Assembly (NCBI GenBank): GCA_019419545.1
Contig: DXZT01000026.1
Span: 1 to 19,788, forward strand
Length of the DNA stretch: 19,788 bases
Reading direction: 5' to 3'
Source of the DNA: Collinsella sp.
GTDB lineage: Bacteria; Actinomycetota; Coriobacteriia; Coriobacteriales; Coriobacteriaceae
Below the pieces are notes generated by a model. It ran no database searches, was not told the origin of the DNA, and was given only the letters and a program-made list of their open reading frames with translations. Below are positions 8,126 to 15,686 of this stretch, one piece after another (the first letter of the stretch is position 1; every line of letters starts with the position of its first letter). A program made the translations under genes and the position numbers.

Positions 8126-8166
8126 CGTACGGTGCCCGCATGCTATGCATTGGCTGGCACCGTACG
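8126..8166 (-). terminator. Hairpin between tig and clpP
   Basis: A perfect 11-bp stem (8126-8136 / 8156-8166) closes a 19-nt loop that contains a smaller ATGC/GCAT hairpin. On the minus strand it is followed by TTTATCT. It may end tig transcription or be a partial terminator or leader structure for clpP. The T-run is weak. Confidence 0.45.
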
Positions 8167-8242
8167 AAGCAACCGGATAACCGGTGTATAACTTTACCCC
8201 ATCGCGGGCACATGCATGCGCTCGCGAGCAAGGTGGCGAGAA

Positions 8243-9541
8243 TTACTCGGCGTCCTTGGCGGTCTCGTCGACCTCGGTCACCTTGGCGTTCTCAACCAGG
8301 TGGTCGACGACCTTGGAGCGACGGATGGACTCGCGGACGGCAGGCATGCGGCCATCGGCGATGAACTCAGCCTTGGAAGCCTCGACGTCCTTGACGCCGG
8401 CCTTCTCGAACTCGGCGTTGATGTCGTCCTCGGTGACCTCGATCTTGAGCTCACGGGCGAGGGCGTCGAGCGCCAGGGACTCACGGGCAACGTCGTTGGC
8501 CTGCTTGTGCAGGTCGCCGATGAACTGCTCCATGGTCAGGCCGGAAGCGGGCAGCCAGGTGTCGAGGGTCATGCCGCGGGCAGCGAGGTTGGACAGGAAG
8601 TTCTGGCCAAGCTCCTCAAAGACAGACTGCTCGTAGTCGGCATCCATCTCGTCGAGCTGCAGGCGCTCAGCGAGAGCGGAGACGCAACGGTTCTCCTTCT
8701 CGGCAGGGAGGCGGGAAGCCTTGTCCTGCTCGATCTCGATCTTGATGGCGTCGCGCATAGCGTCGATGCTGTCGAAGCCAAAATCGGACTTGACGAGCTC
8801 GTCGGTGAGCTCGGGGGTGTTGCGGACCTTGATGCCCTTGACGGTGACCTCGACGGTGTGGGTCTCGGCCTCCTCGCCCTCCTCGACCTCGTCGGTCCAG
8901 GTGACGGTCTTGACGTCGTCAACGTTGGCGCCGATCAGGGCCTCGTTGAACTCCTTGGGGTTGCTGTCGCTACCGGCGATGAGCATACGGCCCTCGGCGG
9001 CAAAGTTGTCGGCGTTCTCGACGGCCTTGAGGTCGACGGTAACGTAGTCCTCGGCCTCGACAGCGCGGCCCTCGACGTCCTCGAAGGTGGCACGGTAGTT
9101 GAGGAGCATCTCGACCTGGTTGTTGATCTCGGACTCGGTGACCTCCGCAGGGGGCATCTCAATCTCGACAGCGTCGAAGGAGGAGAGCTCAGCGTCGGGA
9201 CGCAGGGAGAACTCGACGGTGTAGGTGTAGTCCTCGTGATCCTTGGCGAGGTCGAGCTCCTTGTAGTCACCGCTCTTGGTGGGGACGATGTCCAGCTCGT
9301 TGAGGACGGCGGGCTCGTTGGCGGCGATCAGGTCGTTGGTGGCCTGAGCGAGGGTAGCCTCGGCGCCAAGAGCGGAATCGATGACCGGACGGGGGGCCTT
9401 GCCGGCACGGAAGCCCGGGAAGCGGTACTTCTTGGCGGTGTCCTTGTAGGCCTTCTTGATCGCGGCGTCGACGTCGGCGGCCGGGATGGTGACCGTAGCG
9501 GTGAGCTTGGCGTCCTTGACGTCAGAAGCGGTGATGTTCAA
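8243..9541 (-). CDS. tig: Trigger factor, ribosome-bound chaperone and peptidyl-prolyl isomerase
   Basis: A 432-residue chaperone that binds the ribosomal exit tunnel and shields nascent chains. Seen: the ribosome-docking signature GFRAGKAP at residues 43-50, then a central PPIase (FKBP-like) region and a long helical C-terminal domain with an acidic tail. The start is set at a TTG at 9541. AGGAGG (9548-9553) lies exactly 6 nt upstream, and this start puts the docking motif at 43-50, the same numbering as in E. coli. An ATG at 9556 would place AGGAGG inside the coding region and has no site of its own. GTG at 9544 is too close to the AGGAGG. The N-terminus (NITASDVKDAKLTATV) has the expected length from the TTG. 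It is followed by clpP and clpX in the same direction. Confidence 0.95.
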   Translation of the reverse strand: MNITASDVKDAKLTATVTIPAADVDAAIKKAYKDTAKKYRFPGFRAGKAPRPVIDSALGAEATLAQATNDLIAANEPAVLNELDIVPTKSGDYKELDLAKDHEDYTYTVEFSLRPDAELSSFDAVEIEMPPAEVTESEINNQVEMLLNYRATFEDVEGRAVEAEDYVTVDLKAVENADNFAAEGRMLIAGSDSNPKEFNEALIGANVDDVKTVTWTDEVEEGEEAETHTVEVTVKGIKVRNTPELTDELVKSDFGFDSIDAMRDAIKIEIEQDKASRLPAEKENRCVSALAERLQLDEMDADYEQSVFEELGQNFLSNLAARGMTLDTWLPASGLTMEQFIGDLHKQANDVARESLALDALARELKIEVTEDDINAEFEKAGVKDVEASKAEFIADGRMPAVRESIRRSKVVDHLVENAKVTEVDETAKDAE

Positions 9542-9547
9542 CACGTT

Positions 9548-9553
9548 CCTCCT
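9548..9553 (-). promoter_or_regulatory. Ribosome-binding site that sets the tig TTG start
   Basis: The minus strand reads AGGAGG, then 6 nt, then TTG. It overlaps the codons that an ATG start at 9556 would use, which argues strongly for the TTG. Confidence 0.75.
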
Positions 9554-9565
9554 CATACTGCCCAG

Positions 9566-9595
9566 CTTATCTGAGGTGCTGGTACCTTTATGCAA
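9566..9595 (-). promoter_or_regulatory. Possible tig promoter
   Basis: On the minus strand TTGCAT (9595-9590) and GATAAG (9571-9566) are separated by 18 nt. The match to sigma-70 is modest (3/6 and 4/6). The predicted transcript would begin just before the AGGAGG site. It sits between tRNA-Leu and tig. Confidence 0.3.
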
Positions 9596-9604
9596 CAAAG
9601 AGCC

Positions 9605-9624
9605 GCGACGGCCGAAGCCGACGC
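9605..9624 (-). terminator. UUCG-loop hairpin downstream of tRNA-Leu
   Basis: On the minus strand GCG-T-CGGC-TTCG-GCCG-T-CGC forms a stem with one T-T mismatch and a stable UUCG tetraloop, 8 nt after the tRNA CCA end, followed by GGCTCTTTGTT. It may be a 3' processing or weak termination signal. Confidence 0.4.
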
Positions 9625-9632
9625 AGATGCGT

Positions 9633-9716
9633 TGGTGCGGGCGAAAGGACTCGAACCTTCACGGGAATCCCACCAGAACCTAAATCTGGCGCGTCTACCA
9701 ATTCCGCCACGCCCGC
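9633..9716 (-). tRNA. tRNA-Leu (anticodon UAG)
   Basis: Read on the minus strand. The acceptor stem GCGGGCG pairs with CGCCCGC, followed by discriminator A and an encoded CCA. The anticodon stem CCAGA/TCTGG holds the loop TTTAGGT, so the anticodon is TAG and it reads CUA and other CUN codons. The long variable arm (GGGAATCCC) and the T-loop GGTTCGAGTCC confirm a class II leucine tRNA. Length is 84 nt including CCA. Confidence 0.96.
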
Positions 9717-9802
9717 ATGAGCGCACAGACTAGGAATGATAGCAGATACGAGCGACAAGCGCACGCACACGTTTTACAGGCTCACGACCTCACCACGAGT
9801 GC

Positions 9803-9827
9803 AAAAGGCGAGGCGAGTTGCCCCGCC
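9803..9827 (-). terminator. Intrinsic terminator of the molybdenum hydroxylase operon
   Basis: On the minus strand an 8-bp stem with one G-T pair (9820-9827 with 9807-9814, 5-nt loop) is followed by TTTT. It lies 30 nt after the stop codon of the molybdopterin subunit. Confidence 0.65.
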
Positions 9828-9856
9828 CCGCCAATTGCGACTTGTTCGCTGATCCG

Positions 9857-12688
9857 CTACTCCCCTAGCAGGGCCTTCTCGGGCGTGATCGGCAGCGAGC
9901 GAACCTGATGGCCGGTGGCGTGCGCCACGGCCGAGGCTACTGCGGCGAGCGGCGTGTTGATGACGACCTCGCCGATCGACTTGGCGCCAAACGGGCCCGT
10001 CGGCTCGTAGCTCGGCTCAAAGGCCACGCGAATGCTGCCGATATCCAGACGCGTGGGCAGCTTGTAGCTCATAAAGTTGCCGGTGCGCAGGCGGCCGCGG
10101 TCGTCGTGCTCGACGATTTCGTAGAGCGCGTGACCGATACCCTGGGCAATGCCGCCCTCGGCCTGGACGCGCGCGAGCGCCTCGTTGATCACGGTACCGC
10201 AGTCCACAGCCGCCGCGTAGTCCACCACGGTCACCTTGCCGGTGGCCTTGTCGACCTCGACCTCGGCAATACCGGCCATAAACGGCGGAGGCGAAACGGG
10301 CAGGCAGGCAGAGGCATGCGAGGTGAGCGCGTCGCCGCCCGCGATGTTCTTGACGCACAGGTTGGCAAAGTCGCGCAGCGTGAGGTAGCGGTTCTGCTCG
10401 CGCGCGGCACGCTCGTCGGACAAGCGCACATACTGACCATCAAAGACCACATCGGCGGCGTCCACGTCCCACATCTGGGCGGCCTTAGCGCAGATCTTAT
10501 CGCGCAGATCGGTCGCGGCGTTCTTGGCTGCCAGGCCCGTCACGTACGTGCCCGAGCTCGCGTACGAGCCGGCGTCGAACGGCGACACGTCGGTGTCCAC
10601 GCCGCGCACCACGATCAGCGAGCTTTCCACGCCCAGCTCCTCGGCGGCAATCTGCGCCAGGATCGTGTCGACGCCCATGCCGTTATCGGTGGCGCCGGTG
10701 CCGATGGTAATGAAGCCATCCTCTTCCAGGCGCATATCGATGCCGGCGATATCCACGTTGGAAATGCCCGAGCCCTGCATGGTGAGCGCGCAGCCCAGAG
10801 CACGCACGCGGTCGCCCAGGTCGACGGCTAGCGGCTTGTCGCGCCAACCGATCATGTCCATTGCGCGTAGCAGACAGCGGTCGAGCGCGCAGGCGTTGAG
10901 CTTCTCGTTGTAGTACTGCGGCATGATCTCGCCCTCGCGCACGATGTTCTTAAGGCGCAGGTCGGCCGGGTCCATGTGCAGCATGTCGGCGAGCTCGTTG
11001 ACGGCGCTCTCCACGGCAAACTGGCCCTGGGTGGCACCGTAGCCGCGATACGCGCCGCCGCGGTTGGTATTGGTGTAGACGGCGTCCCAGCTAAAGCGGC
11101 TCGCCTTCACATGGTTGTAGATGGGCAGGCTCTTGTGGCCCGACAGGCCGATCGTCGTGGTGGCGTGCTCGCCGTACGCGCCGGCGTTGGACAGCGTGTG
11201 CAGATCGATGGCCGTGATGGTGCCGTCGTTCATGGCGCCCAGCTTAACGGTCATCTGCATCTGGTGGCGCGAGTTGCCCGCAGTGATGGTCTCCTCACGG
11301 GTGTAGCAGCAGTAGCTCGGACGGCCGGTCTGCTGCGTCACAAACGCAACGAAGATCTCGCAGCAGCCCGTCTGCTTGGAGCCAAAGCCGCCGCCGATGC
11401 GCGGTTTAATGACCTGCACCTGCGACTGCGGAATGTCGAGCGACTGCGCGACCATGCGGCGCACATGGAAGGGCACCTGCGTGGAGGTGGTCACCGAGAT
11501 ACGCCCGAACGCGTCGGTTGTCGCGAAGGCGCGGAAGGTCTCCATGGGCGCGGTCTGCGTGGCCTGGCTGGTGTAGGTGCGCTCAAAGACGATGTCGCTC
11601 TGGGCGAAGGCCTCGTCCAGATCGCCGTAATCGCTGGTACCGCTGCACACCAGGTTGCGCGGGACGTCGCCGCCCTGCGGGAACATAAAGGTCACGTCGC
11701 CCTCGGGGTGGACCACGATGTCGTTATCGAGTGCTTGGGTAAAGTCGAGCAGCGGCTCGAGCACCTCGTAGTCGACCTTGATGAGCTTGAGCGCCTTGTC
11801 GGCGGCCTCCTCGGTCTCGGCGGCGACAATCGCCACCTCCTCGTTTTGATAGCGCACGAGGTTCTCGAGGATCAGGCGGTCGTAGGGACTCGGCTGCGGG
11901 TAGCTCTGGCCGGCGATGGTAAAGCGACGCTGGGGCACGTCCTCGTAGGTATAGACGCCCACCACGCCGGGCACCTTCAGGGCGCGCGACGTATCGATGG
12001 AGCGGATCTTGGCGCGGGCATAGGGGCTGCGCTTGAGTTTGACGATGAGCGCACCGGCGGGCACCATATCGCCCGTGTAGACGGGACGGCCCTCGAGCAG
12101 GGCCTTCGAGTCCTTCTTGGGCTGCTTGTGGGTAATCTGCTTGTAGGTGACGCCGTCGCAGCTGGTGTCGTTGACCGGCAGCTCGGGCATCTCAAAGCCC
12201 ACCTGCACGCCGGACTCGTTGAGGAAGCGCACGATGGCGCGCAGCTGACTCTCGTAGCCGCTGCAGCGGCAAAGGTTGCCGGCGAGCTGGCGCGAGAGCT
12301 CCTCGCGCGTGGCGACGAGGCTCGGATCCTCCTTGGCGGAGCGGGCAAGCGCCAGCACGTTCATGATAAGGCCGGGGGCGCAAAAACCGCACTGCTCGGC
12401 GCCTTCGGCAGCCATAGCGCGGGCAAGCGCCTCGGACTCGGCCTTGAGACCCTCAAGCGTAGTGATGGTGTGGCCCTCAACACGGGCGGCGGGAACCGAG
12501 CAGCTCAGCACCGGGTCGCCGTCGAGCCACACCGTGCACAAACCGCAGTTGGTGGTTTCGCAGGCGCAGCGCACCGACGCGCAACCCTGCTCGCGCAGCA
12601 GCGCAAAGAGCATGGTGTCGGGGGCAATCTGAACCTTGACCTTGCGGCCATTGAGCGTAAAGGAAAGATCGATGAGTTTGGCAGCCAT
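9857..12688 (-). CDS. Xanthine dehydrogenase-family fused [2Fe-2S] and molybdopterin-binding subunit
   Basis: A 943-residue molybdenum hydroxylase subunit that likely oxidises a purine or another N-heterocycle. The N-terminal about 160 residues form the two [2Fe-2S] domains: cluster one C43, C48, C51, C63 and cluster two C100, C103, C140, C142. The rest is the molybdopterin part, with the aldehyde-oxidase/xanthine-dehydrogenase 'hammerhead' domain from about 195, the cofactor-contact motif IGGGFGSKQTG, a second motif AYRGYGATQ, and the catalytic glutamate E907 in AKSIGEV. Fusion of the Fe-S and Mo parts in one chain, with the FAD part separate, resembles XdhD/YgfN-type proteins, some annotated as selenium-dependent. 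The start has GAGG 7 nt upstream and shares TAATG with the preceding FAD-subunit gene. Substrate and selenium dependence cannot be read from sequence. Confidence 0.92.
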   Translation of the reverse strand: MAAKLIDLSFTLNGRKVKVQIAPDTMLFALLREQGCASVRCACETTNCGLCTVWLDGDPVLSCSVPAARVEGHTITTLEGLKAESEALARAMAAEGAEQCGFCAPGLIMNVLALARSAKEDPSLVATREELSRQLAGNLCRCSGYESQLRAIVRFLNESGVQVGFEMPELPVNDTSCDGVTYKQITHKQPKKDSKALLEGRPVYTGDMVPAGALIVKLKRSPYARAKIRSIDTSRALKVPGVVGVYTYEDVPQRRFTIAGQSYPQPSPYDRLILENLVRYQNEEVAIVAAETEEAADKALKLIKVDYEVLEPLLDFTQALDNDIVVHPEGDVTFMFPQGGDVPRNLVCSGTSDYGDLDEAFAQSDIVFERTYTSQATQTAPMETFRAFATTDAFGRISVTTSTQVPFHVRRMVAQSLDIPQSQVQVIKPRIGGGFGSKQTGCCEIFVAFVTQQTGRPSYCCYTREETITAGNSRHQMQMTVKLGAMNDGTITAIDLHTLSNAGAYGEHATTTIGLSGHKSLPIYNHVKASRFSWDAVYTNTNRGGAYRGYGATQGQFAVESAVNELADMLHMDPADLRLKNIVREGEIMPQYYNEKLNACALDRCLLRAMDMIGWRDKPLAVDLGDRVRALGCALTMQGSGISNVDIAGIDMRLEEDGFITIGTGATDNGMGVDTILAQIAAEELGVESSLIVVRGVDTDVSPFDAGSYASSGTYVTGLAAKNAATDLRDKICAKAAQMWDVDAADVVFDGQYVRLSDERAAREQNRYLTLRDFANLCVKNIAGGDALTSHASACLPVSPPPFMAGIAEVEVDKATGKVTVVDYAAAVDCGTVINEALARVQAEGGIAQGIGHALYEIVEHDDRGRLRTGNFMSYKLPTRLDIGSIRVAFEPSYEPTGPFGAKSIGEVVINTPLAAVASAVAHATGHQVRSLPITPEKALLGE

Positions 12689-13602
12689 TAGCGCACCTCG
12701 CTAGAATCGACGCCGGGCACGCGGCGGCAGGAATACTCGTCCGTGGCGAACTTAGGGATCTGCACGGTCTCGAGCTCGCGGGCAAGCGCGGCCGAAAGCT
12801 CGATACCGGCGGCGCGGCGCACGGCCCGGACGGCAAGCGGAGCCGAGATGCGGCGGCGGTAGTCGGCCGAGCCCCAGAGGTTAGTGCCGTAGCTCAGCGC
12901 GCGTACGGACGCGGCCAGGGCGCGCAGCTCGTCCTCGGAAGGCTGCTCGGCGGTAAGGCCACATGCCTCGCCCTGCAGCAGGGTCGCGCGCAGCGGACGG
13001 GCGCCCACGGCGACATGCCAGCTGTTGTCCCACCAGGCGGCGGTAACGTTTAAGGAGGGGAAGTCGGTCGCGGCCTTGCGCACGGCCTCGTAGCTCGCGC
13101 GGTAATCGTGCTTAACGACCACGATGTGCTCGATCACGTCGCGCACGTAGCCCATGTCCACGAACTCGGCGAGCGGCACGCGGCCGGCCCCCGTCAGCTC
13201 AACGTACGAATCGAGCGCCAAAAATGCCGAGAGCACGTCCGAGAAACCAAAGCGACCGTAGATGCTGCCGCCCACCGTGGCGGTGTTGCGCAGCTGCACG
13301 CCCACGATATCGTGGACGGCGAACTCAAAGACATGGTTGACAAGCGCGTTGAGCTCGGCATGCCGCTCGAGCTGGCGCAGGGTGCACATGGCACCGATGC
13401 GAAACTCGGTCTCGGTCTCCTCGATCTGATCAAGTCCACAGGCCGAAAGGTCAATCGCCGTCGCCACACGACGCGAACCCAGGCGCATCCAGATGCCGCC
13501 GCCCACAATCTTGTTGTTGCGGTTCTTCTGCAAGAGCTCATAGGCTTCGGCCGCGTTTCCAACACGGACGTAGGTACCGAACTTGAGCACGTTCTCCCCC
13601 AT
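12688..13602 (-). CDS. FAD-binding subunit of the xanthine dehydrogenase-family enzyme
   Basis: A 304-residue flavoprotein subunit that would carry electrons from the Fe-S clusters to the final acceptor. Seen: VGGGIWMRLG at the FAD pyrophosphate-binding site, and a second FAD block (RNTATVGGS...SDVLSAFLALDS) typical of the CO dehydrogenase/xanthine dehydrogenase FAD family. The last about 90 residues match the family's C-terminal domain. It is first in a two-gene operon and its TAA overlaps the next gene's ATG by one base. The start at 13602 has GAAGAG very close upstream; a GTG four codons further in, preceded by GGGGGAG, is an alternative. The gene begins 96 nt after the gdhA stop, beyond the gdhA terminator, so the operon needs its own promoter, which I could not place confidently. 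Confidence 0.9.
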   Translation of the reverse strand: MGENVLKFGTYVRVGNAAEAYELLQKNRNNKIVGGGIWMRLGSRRVATAIDLSACGLDQIEETETEFRIGAMCTLRQLERHAELNALVNHVFEFAVHDIVGVQLRNTATVGGSIYGRFGFSDVLSAFLALDSYVELTGAGRVPLAEFVDMGYVRDVIEHIVVVKHDYRASYEAVRKAATDFPSLNVTAAWWDNSWHVAVGARPLRATLLQGEACGLTAEQPSEDELRALAASVRALSYGTNLWGSADYRRRISAPLAVRAVRRAAGIELSAALARELETVQIPKFATDEYSCRRVPGVDSSEVR

Positions 13603-13697
13603 CTCTTCACTTGTCCAGTACCTTTAAGTGTACCAAACGAGGGGGCACAGCTCATGTCGGGACAAAATGAACCGTTTTCCTCCGTCGCATGCGGATC

Positions 13698-13732
13698 AAA
13701 AAAGGCTCCAAGCCAAGATGACTGGGAGCCTT
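13698..13732 (-). terminator. Intrinsic terminator of gdhA
   Basis: On the minus strand AAGGCTCC pairs with GGAGCCTT (13732-13725 with 13709-13702) around a 15-nt loop and runs into six T. It starts 25 nt after the gdhA stop. Confidence 0.85.
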
Positions 13733-13757
13733 CAGCGATGCTATATCGAGCGAAGAT

Positions 13758-15113
13758 TTAGCAGACGCCCTGGGCGAGCATGGCGTCGGCGACCTTCAGG
13801 AAGCCGGCGATGTTGGCGCCCATGACAAAGTTGCCCTCCTGGCCATACTCCTTGGCGGTGTCGTCCACGTTGTGGAACATGCCGCGCATGAGCTGCTCGA
13901 GCTTGCCGTCGACCTCCTCGAAGGTCCAGGACAGGTGCTCGGCGTTCTGGCTCATCTCCAGGCCGGACACGAGCACGCCGCCGGCGTTGGCAGCCTTGCC
14001 GGGCATAAAGGCGACGCCGTTCTCCTGGAAGTAGGTCGTGGCCTCGATGGTCGTAGGCATGTTCGCGCCCTCGCCGACCACCTTGCAGCCGTTGGCGACG
14101 AGCGCCTGGGCATCCTCGAGCAGCAGCGTGTTCTCGCGAGCGCAGGGCAGCGCGATGTCGCAGGGAAGCTGCCACACGCCGCGGCCGTCGCCCTCGTGCC
14201 ACACGGCCTTGGGCTTCTCGTCGACGTACATGGCGAGCGTAACGCCCTTGTCGTGGCCGGAGCGCTTCTGGTTGTAGACGTGCTCGAGCACGGAGTAGTC
14301 GATGCCGTCGGGATCCTCGACCCAACCGTGGGTATCGGAGCAGGCCAGCACCTTGCCGCCAAGCTGGGAAACCTTCTGGACGGCGTAGATAGCAACGTTG
14401 CCGGAGCCGTGAACGACGACGTTCTTGCCCTCGAAGGAGTCGCCGCGGCTCTTGAGGTACTCGTCCACAAAGTAGACCAGGCCGTAGCCGGTGGCCTCGG
14501 TACGGGCGAGCGAGCCGCCAAAGGAGAGGCCCTTGCCGGTGAGGACGCCGGTCCACTCGTTGGTCAGGCGCTTGTACTGACCGAACATGTAGGCAACCTC
14601 GCGGCCGCCAACGCCCAGGTCGCCGGCGGGAACGTCGGTGTTGGGGCCGATGTGGCGATAGAGCTCGGTCATGAAGGACTGGCAGAAGTGCATGATCTCG
14701 TTGTTGGACTTACCCTTGGGGTCAAAGTCGGAGCCGCCCTTGCCGCCGCCCATGGGAAGGGTGGTCAGGCTGTTCTTAAGGATCTGCTCCAGACCCAGGA
14801 ACTTGAGCATACCCAGGGTGACCGTGGGGTTAAAGCGCAGGCCGCCCTTGTAGGGTCCAATGGCAGAGTTGAACTCGACACGATAGCCGCGGTTGACCTG
14901 AACCTTGCCCTGGTCATCGACCCAGGGGACACGGAACATAACGATGCGCTCGGGCTCGACGAGGCGCTCAAGCAGGGCGGCCTCCTCGTACTCGGGATGG
15001 GCGTCGAGCGCCGGCTGGATGGTGCCGAGGATCTCGGTCGCGGCCTGGATGAACTCAGGCTGCTCGGGATAGCGGGCCTTGAGCTCGTCGAGAACTTTCT
15101 GCGTGTAGCTCAT
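13758..15113 (-). CDS. gdhA: Glutamate dehydrogenase, GdhA type (probably NADP-specific)
   Basis: A 451-residue hexameric dehydrogenase interconverting glutamate with 2-oxoglutarate and ammonia, in the cytoplasm. Seen: substrate lysine K89 in GPYKGGLRF; catalytic lysine K125 in PMGGGKGGSDFDPKGKS; and the Rossmann motif GSGNVA followed by a SDTHG segment. The last resembles the SDSSG of NADP-dependent E. coli GdhA, so NADP use is an inference from that similarity. Length is standard. The start at 15113 (MSYTQKVL) has GGAGG 5 nt upstream; a longer reading to 15161 would cross a GC-rich leader hairpin and lacks a ribosome-binding site. It is a single-gene unit with a clear terminator, between tRNA-Sec and the molybdenum hydroxylase operon. 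Confidence 0.97.
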   Translation of the reverse strand: MSYTQKVLDELKARYPEQPEFIQAATEILGTIQPALDAHPEYEEAALLERLVEPERIVMFRVPWVDDQGKVQVNRGYRVEFNSAIGPYKGGLRFNPTVTLGMLKFLGLEQILKNSLTTLPMGGGKGGSDFDPKGKSNNEIMHFCQSFMTELYRHIGPNTDVPAGDLGVGGREVAYMFGQYKRLTNEWTGVLTGKGLSFGGSLARTEATGYGLVYFVDEYLKSRGDSFEGKNVVVHGSGNVAIYAVQKVSQLGGKVLACSDTHGWVEDPDGIDYSVLEHVYNQKRSGHDKGVTLAMYVDEKPKAVWHEGDGRGVWQLPCDIALPCARENTLLLEDAQALVANGCKVVGEGANMPTTIEATTYFQENGVAFMPGKAANAGGVLVSGLEMSQNAEHLSWTFEEVDGKLEQLMRGMFHNVDDTAKEYGQEGNFVMGANIAGFLKVADAMLAQGVC

Positions 15114-15148
15114 GCTTCCTCCAATTGATGGAAAAGAAAGGTGTCGTT

Positions 15149-15169
15149 CGCGGCGCCCCATGCGCCGCG
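15149..15169 (-). promoter_or_regulatory. GC-rich hairpin in the gdhA leader
   Basis: A perfect 8-bp CGCGGCGC/GCGCCGCG stem with a 5-nt loop lies 35 nt before the gdhA start codon. No T-run follows on the minus strand, so it is more likely an mRNA leader structure or a protein-binding palindrome than a terminator. The function is unknown. Confidence 0.35.
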
Positions 15170-15328
15170 AGCTTTATCGAGTATGGATAATATCGCACTG
15201 TTGCGGGAAAGTTTCGTATAAGCAGACGAGCAGATGTTTCGTTTTGATTACGATGCAGGTAGAGGCGTTTTTGAGTGCCTGACGTGCAAAACCCGTGTTT
15301 CAAACCTGTTTCGTCCACGTGGTCCATA

Positions 15329-15361
15329 CCACCACAAAGAGGACAGGCACCTTTGTGGCGG
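15329..15361. repeat. Hairpin with GGACAGG loop downstream of tRNA-Sec
   Basis: CCACCACAAAG (15329-15339) pairs with CTTTGTGGCGG (15351-15361), 10 of 11 positions, around an 11-nt loop containing GGACAGGCAC. It lies 14 nt beyond the CCA end of tRNA-Sec and could act as its terminator, although no T-run follows. The GGACAGG core is shared with the inverted repeat at 19190-19274. The remaining sequence from 15170 to 15328 holds nothing I can assign. Confidence 0.45.
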
Positions 15362-15375
15362 TTGGCAGGATGCGT

Positions 15376-15472
15376 TGGCGGGAACGTATGTGAATCGAAC
15401 ACATCCAAGACGTTTTGCACGCCTCACAACGGTTTTGAGGACCGCGGGGCCCACCGGAGCCCATCCGTTCCC
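15376..15472 (-). tRNA. selC: tRNA-Sec (selenocysteine, anticodon UCA)
   Basis: Read on the minus strand, 97 nt including an encoded GCCA end. The acceptor GGGAACG pairs with CGTTCCC; the eighth pair, usual in bacterial tRNA-Sec, reads G-A. The D arm has a 6-bp stem (GGGCTC/GGGCCC) with a 4-nt loop. The anticodon stem GCGGT/ACCGT encloses CCTCAAA, giving UCA. The long extra arm is a 7-bp stem (GAGGCGT/ACGTCTT), and the T arm is ATGTG-TTCGATT-CACAT. The 8-nt acceptor arm layout, 6-bp D stem, long variable arm and UCA are diagnostic. It is collinear with selA and selB, separated from selB by the inverted-repeat element copy 2. Confidence 0.97.
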
Positions 15473-15484
15473 AAACGTGGCGGT

Positions 15485-15490
15485 ATTTTA
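15485..15490 (-). promoter_or_regulatory. Possible -10 box for tRNA-Sec
   Basis: The minus strand reads TAAAAT (5 of 6 to TATAAT) 12 nt before the tRNA-Sec 5' end, a plausible distance for a short leader. No convincing -35 is seen; the expected zone falls on the end of the adjacent repeat element. Weak. Confidence 0.3.
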
Positions 15491-15507
15491 CCAAACGCGC
15501 AGTGTCG

Positions 15508-15669
15508 CGCCACGAAAACGGCCCATCTACTACGTTTAACCAACAAGGGTAAACCATACCCACTTTTTCGTAACATCGGCAAGTCATCTACCTGCGGTTT
15601 TGTTTTTGCGGTTTTTGAAATGGTCGAGGGTAGTCACTTAAACGTAGTAGATAAGCCGGTTTTGTGGCG
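15508..15669. repeat. Intergenic inverted-repeat element, copy 2 (162 bp)
   Basis: The 31-nt ends are inverted repeats with few mismatches, sharing ATCTACTACGTTTA and its complement. The interior has CATCTACCTGCGGTTTT at 15585-15601, identical to copy 1 (1318-1334), and TGGTCGAGGG before the right arm in both. It sits between the selB stop (17 nt away) and tRNA-Sec (35 nt away). Orientation relative to the upstream minus-strand gene is the same as for copy 1 after folC. No open reading frame of note. Confidence 0.8.
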
Positions 15670-15686
15670 AGCGGCGATTCGGAGCC

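Noticed and set aside
8216..9574. Plus-strand open frame opposite tig (452 codons)
   Set aside because: Leu/Val/Gly/Asp-rich shadow of the trigger factor gene, without motifs or a start signal.
10976..12691. Long plus-strand open frame opposite the molybdenum hydroxylase gene (571 codons)
   Set aside because: Same kind of antisense shadow: it follows the third-position bias of the true gene and resembles no known family.
15055..15420. Minus-strand small protein with CPLCGG and cysteine-rich ends between tRNA-Sec and gdhA
   Set aside because: The frame runs through the 3' part of tRNA-Sec and into gdhA out of frame, with no ribosome-binding site; the zinc-finger-like residues appear to be chance.
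15283..15421. 10-bp inverted match CGTGCAAAAC between the gdhA-selC spacer and the tRNA-Sec variable arm
   Set aside because: A single 10-nt match over about 130 bp without flanking similarity is probably chance; no tRNA fragment or attachment-site duplication is supported.
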